9,301 nucleotides of DNA from a bacterium. Its GTDB lineage: Bacteria > Muiribacteriota > Ozemobacteria > Ozemobacterales > Ozemobacteraceae. The stretch spans positions 1-9,301 of the forward strand of contig JACPTH010000225.1 in assembly GCA_016192885.1 (NCBI GenBank), given 5' to 3'. How positions within the stretch are numbered: position 1 is the first letter of the stretch; every line of letters begins with the position of its first letter. The notes under the pieces were generated by a model that searched no databases, was not told where the DNA came from, and saw only the letters and a program-made list of their open reading frames with translations. Positions 5,523 to 9,301 of the stretch are shown here, piece by piece. The position numbers were made by a program, and so were the translations under genes.

Positions 5523-7529
5523 TTATTGTTTTAACAGCTTTTGTTCAAGTACCCTAATTTTAGCCTTTTCATCGGTGACTTCAAAGAAAATCTTCATTTT
5601 CCGAGAATTTCCCTTGACGTCAGTCGCTTCAACTTCAATCCAAGGGTTTCCATTCCCGTCCAGCAGGGCAACCGTCGGGGGACCGTTAAGCTTTTTCGAA
5701 TCAAGCGGAGGAAATTGGTTGGAATCATAGCATCTGAAAGAAAGGCTTTTTATGCCGGTAAACGGAGAGGGAATGGGAGGAGCGGCAACTTTAACATTAT
5801 CTTCCGCGTAAACCCATAGTTGGTGCTCAACATCTTCTACCAATGGAATCTGACAAAATAAAACAGTGCTTTTGCCGAATCCGTGGCGATTTCCAAATGA
5901 ATTTGGATCGTTGACGATTAGGTCGCCGTTTGTGTCAGTATCCGAAGTGGCAAAAGATTCAAGCCTAAAGTTGCGGTTCTGATAATTCGCGTCGCTCAAA
6001 AAATTGTTTTCGGCGGCTGTATTTTCAGGAGCGGGGGCATTGGAACAATCCGCGGAAAGAACCTTGAAATATGGTGTTTGACCCGGGTTTTGAAGTTCTT
6101 CATATGTTAAGAATGCGCCATCTAATAGTTTTGCGGGAATTCCGGGATCAATGGAGATAAGATCGGCCGATGGGGGAGGGAAACAAAACGCATACTTTGG
6201 ATTGAGCGGGTTATTTTTTTCCTTCATTGAAACAACTTTTACGAAAATGTTGGGAAAATCGTTATCATCAATTTGAATGTTTCCGTAACAAAGGGGAAAT
6301 CCTCCGGCGAAATCGGCGTTCGTCCCCGAATAAGGGAATGGCAGGGGCGAGCCCGGGCCGCTATTTAAATCAGGGAACGCGCCGAAATTGGAAAGACCGT
6401 AGCAAAGGTCGGGTCGATCTTCTTCGATTTTCGCAGCCCCGGGGTTTAAATTTCCGATGGCGTCCCAAGCAAAAACGGAGTATCTCATGGCTCCATAACA
6501 TTGATTTGGCATGAAAACATACGAAGGAACTCCGTTATTAGAGCAAATTTGCGCGTCTCCCGCCCAAACCCAAGTCTCGGGTAACCCTGGCCCGTTTACT
6601 ACTCCTACCGCAAAATGCGTTGTGATATTGCTTCCAGGACTGTTGTCCCAAAATTTTAGCTGGTTCATTCTATTAAAATCACCGGTGGTAGCACCCGGAT
6701 TTGGAGCCATGTATAAATCGGGAAAACCTGCGGGGTTTTCAACCCCGTTTAAATCACAAATATGAGGCGGGGTTCTATCTTTAATTCGAATCTCGAAAAT
6801 AACCGCATCGGGGTCTGACCCGGGGCGCGCTAAGCCATTCGCGCTTTGAATGGTACTTAATACTTGGTTTCCGTTCACGCACCAATGCGCGTTATCATTG
6901 GGATATGCGTGCGTCCAAACCCCGAACCCATCCTGAGAACAGGGGGCGGGACAAGGTTCTCTTTGGCAATTACATAGAAAATGGCGTTGCCCATTAATAT
7001 TCGCAAGGGTTGGAGGAACCAAATATTGCCATCCGGCCGAAACTTGTATGCTAAAGAAATCGTAATACGGATCTTTAGTAGGAATATCAGGTAGGGGCCA
7101 GTTGTTGGGCGTAATTCCCTTTGTGCTAATCTTGGTAAAGGTTTTCAAAAAAAGCTCGTAGGGCGGGCTTTCGGGAGGATCAACCAAGATCTTCTGCGGG
7201 CCGATCAGCGTTCCAAGTAGGAGAACATTCGAATATGGGGTATGAGCGGGTTGAATTCCAAAAATAGAATTGAGCGCGGTTTGGCTTAAGAAATTTGACG
7301 GAAGCTCCGGAACAACCCTGATATTTTCGATTTTGGGGAAACCTGGATCCTCGTAAATTTCGATTGATCCCTCGATGGAATTACCGTTAACATCCGCGAC
7401 AATTTCAACCGAATCCCCAAGAGAATTGGGAGCTGAGAAAACTCTTAAGGATAATAAAAGCATAAGAAAAGTTCCGAAAAAAAAGCGAAAAACATTGAAT
7501 CCAAACGAATCTATTTTCTTCATTTTCAT
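5523..7529 (-). CDS. Large secreted cysteine-rich protein with Ig-like segments and EF-hand-type loop
   Basis: A 668-aa unrecognised exported protein. Residues 1-33 form a signal peptide (basic start, long hydrophobic core, cleavage likely after VFSA). The mature chain has 14 cysteines, an even number suited to disulfides, including a C-x-C-x4-C-x3-C cluster at 186-197. Ig-like fragments appear as DRTPPHI (251-257), WDAIGN (355-360) and ATDVKGN near 635-641. Residues 530-541 read DTDTNGDLIVND, an EF-hand/dockerin-type calcium loop. A CYG triplet recurs at 344, 376 and 414. The first in-frame starts (TTG 7553, ATG 7544) overlap the TPR gene; ATG 7529, 2 nt after its stop, is preferred, and ATG 7523 is possible. 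Position next to three minor pilin genes resembles PilY1, but I see no PilY1 beta-propeller. A filament-tip adhesin is the inferred role. Confidence 0.8.
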   Translation of the reverse strand: MKMKKIDSFGFNVFRFFFGTFLMLLLSLRVFSAPNSLGDSVEIVADVNGNSIEGSIEIYEDPGFPKIENIRVVPELPSNFLSQTALNSIFGIQPAHTPYSNVLLLGTLIGPQKILVDPPESPPYELFLKTFTKISTKGITPNNWPLPDIPTKDPYYDFFSIQVSAGWQYLVPPTLANINGQRHFLCNCQREPCPAPCSQDGFGVWTHAYPNDNAHWCVNGNQVLSTIQSANGLARPGSDPDAVIFEIRIKDRTPPHICDLNGVENPAGFPDLYMAPNPGATTGDFNRMNQLKFWDNSPGSNITTHFAVGVVNGPGLPETWVWAGDAQICSNNGVPSYVFMPNQCYGAMRYSVFAWDAIGNLNPGAAKIEEDRPDLCYGLSNFGAFPDLNSGPGSPLPFPYSGTNADFAGGFPLCYGNIQIDDNDFPNIFVKVVSMKEKNNPLNPKYAFCFPPPSADLISIDPGIPAKLLDGAFLTYEELQNPGQTPYFKVLSADCSNAPAPENTAAENNFLSDANYQNRNFRLESFATSDTDTNGDLIVNDPNSFGNRHGFGKSTVLFCQIPLVEDVEHQLWVYAEDNVKVAAPPIPSPFTGIKSLSFRCYDSNQFPPLDSKKLNGPPTVALLDGNGNPWIEVEATDVKGNSRKMKIFFEVTDEKAKIRVLEQKLLKQ
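5907..5942 (-). other. EF-hand-type calcium-binding loop coding segment
   Basis: It encodes DTDTNGDLIVND (residues 530-541 of the secreted protein). Asp at positions 1, 3 and 12, Asn at 5 and Gly at 6 match the canonical loop; position 9 is Val rather than an acidic or hydroxyl residue. Helix E before the loop is not obvious, so it is closer to a dockerin or PilY1-style loop than to a full EF hand. Confidence 0.55.
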
Positions 7530-7531
7530 TT

Positions 7532-9085
7532 TTAAACGCCGCATAATGCACAAGCCATTTTATGAGATAATTTCATTAAGTCACTTTTCTCGCATCGCTC
7601 GCGATAATTTTCCAACAAACTCTTCTCGAGTTTAAAAAGAAACTTAGGGGTCCAAGGTTCAGGGGGGGAATTAAGGCCCAAAATGATTACCTGTTCAAGG
7701 TTGTGACGAAAAGTGTCGGAATCAATTTCTGCTCGAATCATTCCTAGAAAAAAATTGGCGCGGGGAGCAAGGCTTTGGGAAGACAAGCTGCCTTGAAAAA
7801 GATTTTGGGCTTCATCGGGTTTTTTTAAATTAAGTAAAACCAATCCGCAAAAAAAATTCCACCAAGGATTGTTGAGGGTTTGTCCAATTGTTTTTATCTT
7901 TGAAGCGTTGGAAAGAGGGTTAAGAAAATAGCACCCAATAATGCAGCGAACAATTTGGTACAAGTCTGAAACGGATTTCCGCCCAAGAACCTTGTCGAAT
8001 TGCCTCCAGCACCAAAAAAATGCAAAAAACAAAAGAACCGTTTCAAGAAAGCCGATCATTGAAGCATATGGAAACGCGCTAATATACCAACTTCCCCGCA
8101 CCTTTACCGGGAAAAGATAAGTATTTCCCGCTGGTTTTTTTGAAAGAGCCAATGCCTTTAAAAATTCCCCTTTTCCGGCATAGGCTTCCGCAAGATAGGC
8201 TTGAATTTTTTCAAGAGGGGTTTTCATATCCAGACTAACAAAAAAATCATCTTGAGCGGCTTGATAAGCCCCTAATCTCAGATTCGCCAGCCCTCTTGAA
8301 ACGCGAAGATCCGCCCGATTTGGGTTTAATGCGATTGCCCGCCCGAAGTATTCCAAGGATTTGGAATAGTTTCCGTGTCCCTTTTCGGATTCAGCCTCGG
8401 AAACCAAAGTTCTGAACTTCACTTCTTCCAAGATCTTTTCTTTTAACTTGCCGGCTTCTTGAAATTTGCCATCCCGTTTTAATAAATCATCGAGAATTTG
8501 GACGGCTTTCTCAAGATCTCCCTTGGAATAAGCCTCCTTGGCTTGAAGTAAAGCAAAAAGCGCGGAATAACTTTGGGAATCGTAAAAATGCCCCGTGGAT
8601 TGATCGATAGTTACTCCTTGGTTTTGGTATTTCTTCACTTCAATTTTGATCTTTCGAATATCATTAAGTTTCTCAAGAGCTGTTTTGTTTGAGGGAGAAA
8701 TCCTTAAAACCGCGTTGTATTCCTCGATTGCCCTTGGTACGTCGTGGTTGGAGGCGAAAAAATCGCCCGCTTGAAGATGAGAGTTGACTCGGGAAGAAAC
8801 AAAGATTTTCAGTTTCTCTGAAAACTCCTTGACCCTTGGATGATTTGGTGAAATGCCGTGGGCTTGGGAAAGAAATGCGTTCGCGGTTACGACGTTTTCG
8901 ACTGAGAGAAAATATTCCGCCTTAGAAATCAATTGATCGATTTGCCCCGTTTGAGCTTGTACTATTGAACACCCAACCATCAAAGAAAAGAAAAGTTGAA
9001 AGAACGTTAGAGAAAGAAACCCTGCTTTGAGATTTCTTGTCTTTAGAAAAAACCCGCATTCCAAAGGGAAGCCACAAACCTGCAT
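7532..9085 (-). CDS. TPR-repeat protein with signal peptide and internal membrane helix
   Basis: A 517-aa protein. A hydrophobic N-terminus (about 21-44) ends with MVGC (Cys39) and VQA, so either a weak lipoprotein site or signal peptidase I cleavage is possible. TPR-type helix pairs run from about 50 to 315 (for example GDFFASNHDVPRAIEEYNAV, KGDLEKAVQILDDLLKRDG, GNYSKSLEYFGRAIALNPN). A membrane helix lies near 337-359. The C-terminal part has more TPR-like helices (LNLKKPDEAQNLFQGSL) and ends in CALC, a CxxC pair. If the signal is cleaved, the first TPR block is periplasmic and the second cytoplasmic. ATG 9085 is chosen because GAGGTG is optimally placed; a GTG at 9091 lies inside that ribosome site. 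It is the first operon gene. TPR proteins scaffold pilus assembly (as PilF does), but this is not a PilF match. Confidence 0.82.
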   Translation of the reverse strand: MQVCGFPLECGFFLKTRNLKAGFLSLTFFQLFFSLMVGCSIVQAQTGQIDQLISKAEYFLSVENVVTANAFLSQAHGISPNHPRVKEFSEKLKIFVSSRVNSHLQAGDFFASNHDVPRAIEEYNAVLRISPSNKTALEKLNDIRKIKIEVKKYQNQGVTIDQSTGHFYDSQSYSALFALLQAKEAYSKGDLEKAVQILDDLLKRDGKFQEAGKLKEKILEEVKFRTLVSEAESEKGHGNYSKSLEYFGRAIALNPNRADLRVSRGLANLRLGAYQAAQDDFFVSLDMKTPLEKIQAYLAEAYAGKGEFLKALALSKKPAGNTYLFPVKVRGSWYISAFPYASMIGFLETVLLFFAFFWCWRQFDKVLGRKSVSDLYQIVRCIIGCYFLNPLSNASKIKTIGQTLNNPWWNFFCGLVLLNLKKPDEAQNLFQGSLSSQSLAPRANFFLGMIRAEIDSDTFRHNLEQVIILGLNSPPEPWTPKFLFKLEKSLLENYRERCEKSDLMKLSHKMACALCGV

Positions 9086-9088
9086 AAT

Positions 9089-9094
9089 CACCTC
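9089..9094 (-). promoter_or_regulatory. Strong Shine-Dalgarno GAGGTG at the first operon gene
   Basis: GAGGTG on the minus strand has its GAGG core 5 nt from the ATG at 9085. It is the best ribosome site in the operon, as expected for a lead gene, and it argues against the GTG at 9091. Confidence 0.7.
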
Positions 9095-9106
9095 ACTTAC
9101 AATTTT

Positions 9107-9135
9107 AGCATATTGAAACGTGGAAATAGGAACAA
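9107..9135 (-). promoter_or_regulatory. Candidate sigma70-type promoter of the eight-gene operon
   Basis: On the minus strand TTGTTC (9130-9135) and TATGCT (9107-9112) are separated by exactly 17 nt, matching the -35 and -10 consensus at 3 and 4 of 6 positions. A better -10-like TAAAAT overlaps just downstream but without good spacing. The start codon lies about 20 nt below, which would give a very short leader. Confidence 0.35.
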
Positions 9136-9171
9136 TTTTTGTTTACTCTCCATTACTTGAGTTTCGGAAGG

Positions 9172-9246
9172 GTAGATACATGGTCGCACCAAGACCGGCA
9201 TTTCATAAGCTTTTGCGGGGATAGGGGAAAATGGTCGTGTATCTAC
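9172..9246. repeat. Spaced 9-bp inverted repeat upstream of the operon
   Basis: GTAGATACA (9172-9180) and its exact reverse complement TGTATCTAC (9238-9246) flank 57 nt. ATGGTCG occurs as a direct repeat just inside each arm (9180-9186, 9231-9237), and a small GGTC/GACC hairpin (9182-9185, 9193-9196) lies inside. The region 9086-9301 otherwise holds no supported gene. A minus-strand frame is open from the window edge to a TGA at 9203-9205 (about 32 codons), but no family is visible in it. Confidence 0.5.
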
Positions 9247-9301
9247 AACTTTTCCGCTGTTTTTTGATGGGAAAAACCTCTATTACCTGCTTGGGGAGAG
9301 A

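Noticed and set aside
5541..6765. Several plus-strand open frames of 84-95 codons opposite the secreted-protein gene
   Set aside because: They are shadows of a long, well-supported minus-strand gene with signal peptide and domain features; none shows a family motif.
9203..9301. A minus-strand frame open from the window edge to a TGA (about 32 codons)
   Set aside because: It could be the tail of an upstream gene, but its length is compatible with chance and no family features are visible.
9267..9301. A plus-strand ATG frame running off the window end
   Set aside because: There are only about 11 codons and no convincing ribosome site, so it cannot be judged.

Overview
The window reads as a moderately AT-rich Gram-negative-type bacterial chromosome segment carrying a compact cell-surface / type IV filament locus. 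No rRNA, tRNA, CRISPR array or transposase was seen. The clearest lineage hint is a zinc-ribbon protein whose C-terminal half has a pilin-like 'GAIEMYNMDN ... YLK.PIP ... GDLT..GYISC..HG' pattern, which I associate from memory with Candidatus Riflebacteria and related deep-branching groups. That placement is tentative and rests on recall, not on a search.

Layout. (1) 52-243, minus: a DmpI-like 4-oxalocrotonate tautomerase. (2) 244-517: an AT-rich intergenic stretch with three AATTACGAATT repeats and possible promoter elements for the rightward gene. (3) 518-1153, plus: a zinc-ribbon / single-membrane-helix / pilin-like protein. (4) A short convergent intergenic hairpin near 1173-1188. (5) 1194-9085, all minus: eight genes with gaps of 1 to 15 nt and one 11-nt overlap, read from right to left as one probable operon. 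(6) 9086-9301: the upstream region, with a plausible promoter, a strong Shine-Dalgarno site and a spaced inverted repeat.

In transcription order the operon encodes: a TPR protein with a signal peptide and an internal membrane helix; a 668-aa secreted, cysteine-rich, Ig-like protein with an EF-hand-type calcium loop; three minor pilin/pseudopilin-like proteins resembling PilV/GspI, PilX/GspK and PilW/GspJ; a 65-aa protein with two hydrophobic segments; a GAF-plus-class III adenylate cyclase; and a HEAT-repeat protein with about six membrane helices.

The three pilin-like proteins match the composition of the tip complex that primes type IV pili and type II secretion pseudopili. The large secreted protein sits where PilY1-type tip adhesins sit next to minor pilins. 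A cAMP-making enzyme in the same transcription unit suggests a filament-tip/second-messenger module, possibly a contact-sensing system. That functional link is inference. No assembly ATPase, platform protein, secretin or prepilin peptidase lies in the window, so the tip proteins must use machinery encoded elsewhere.
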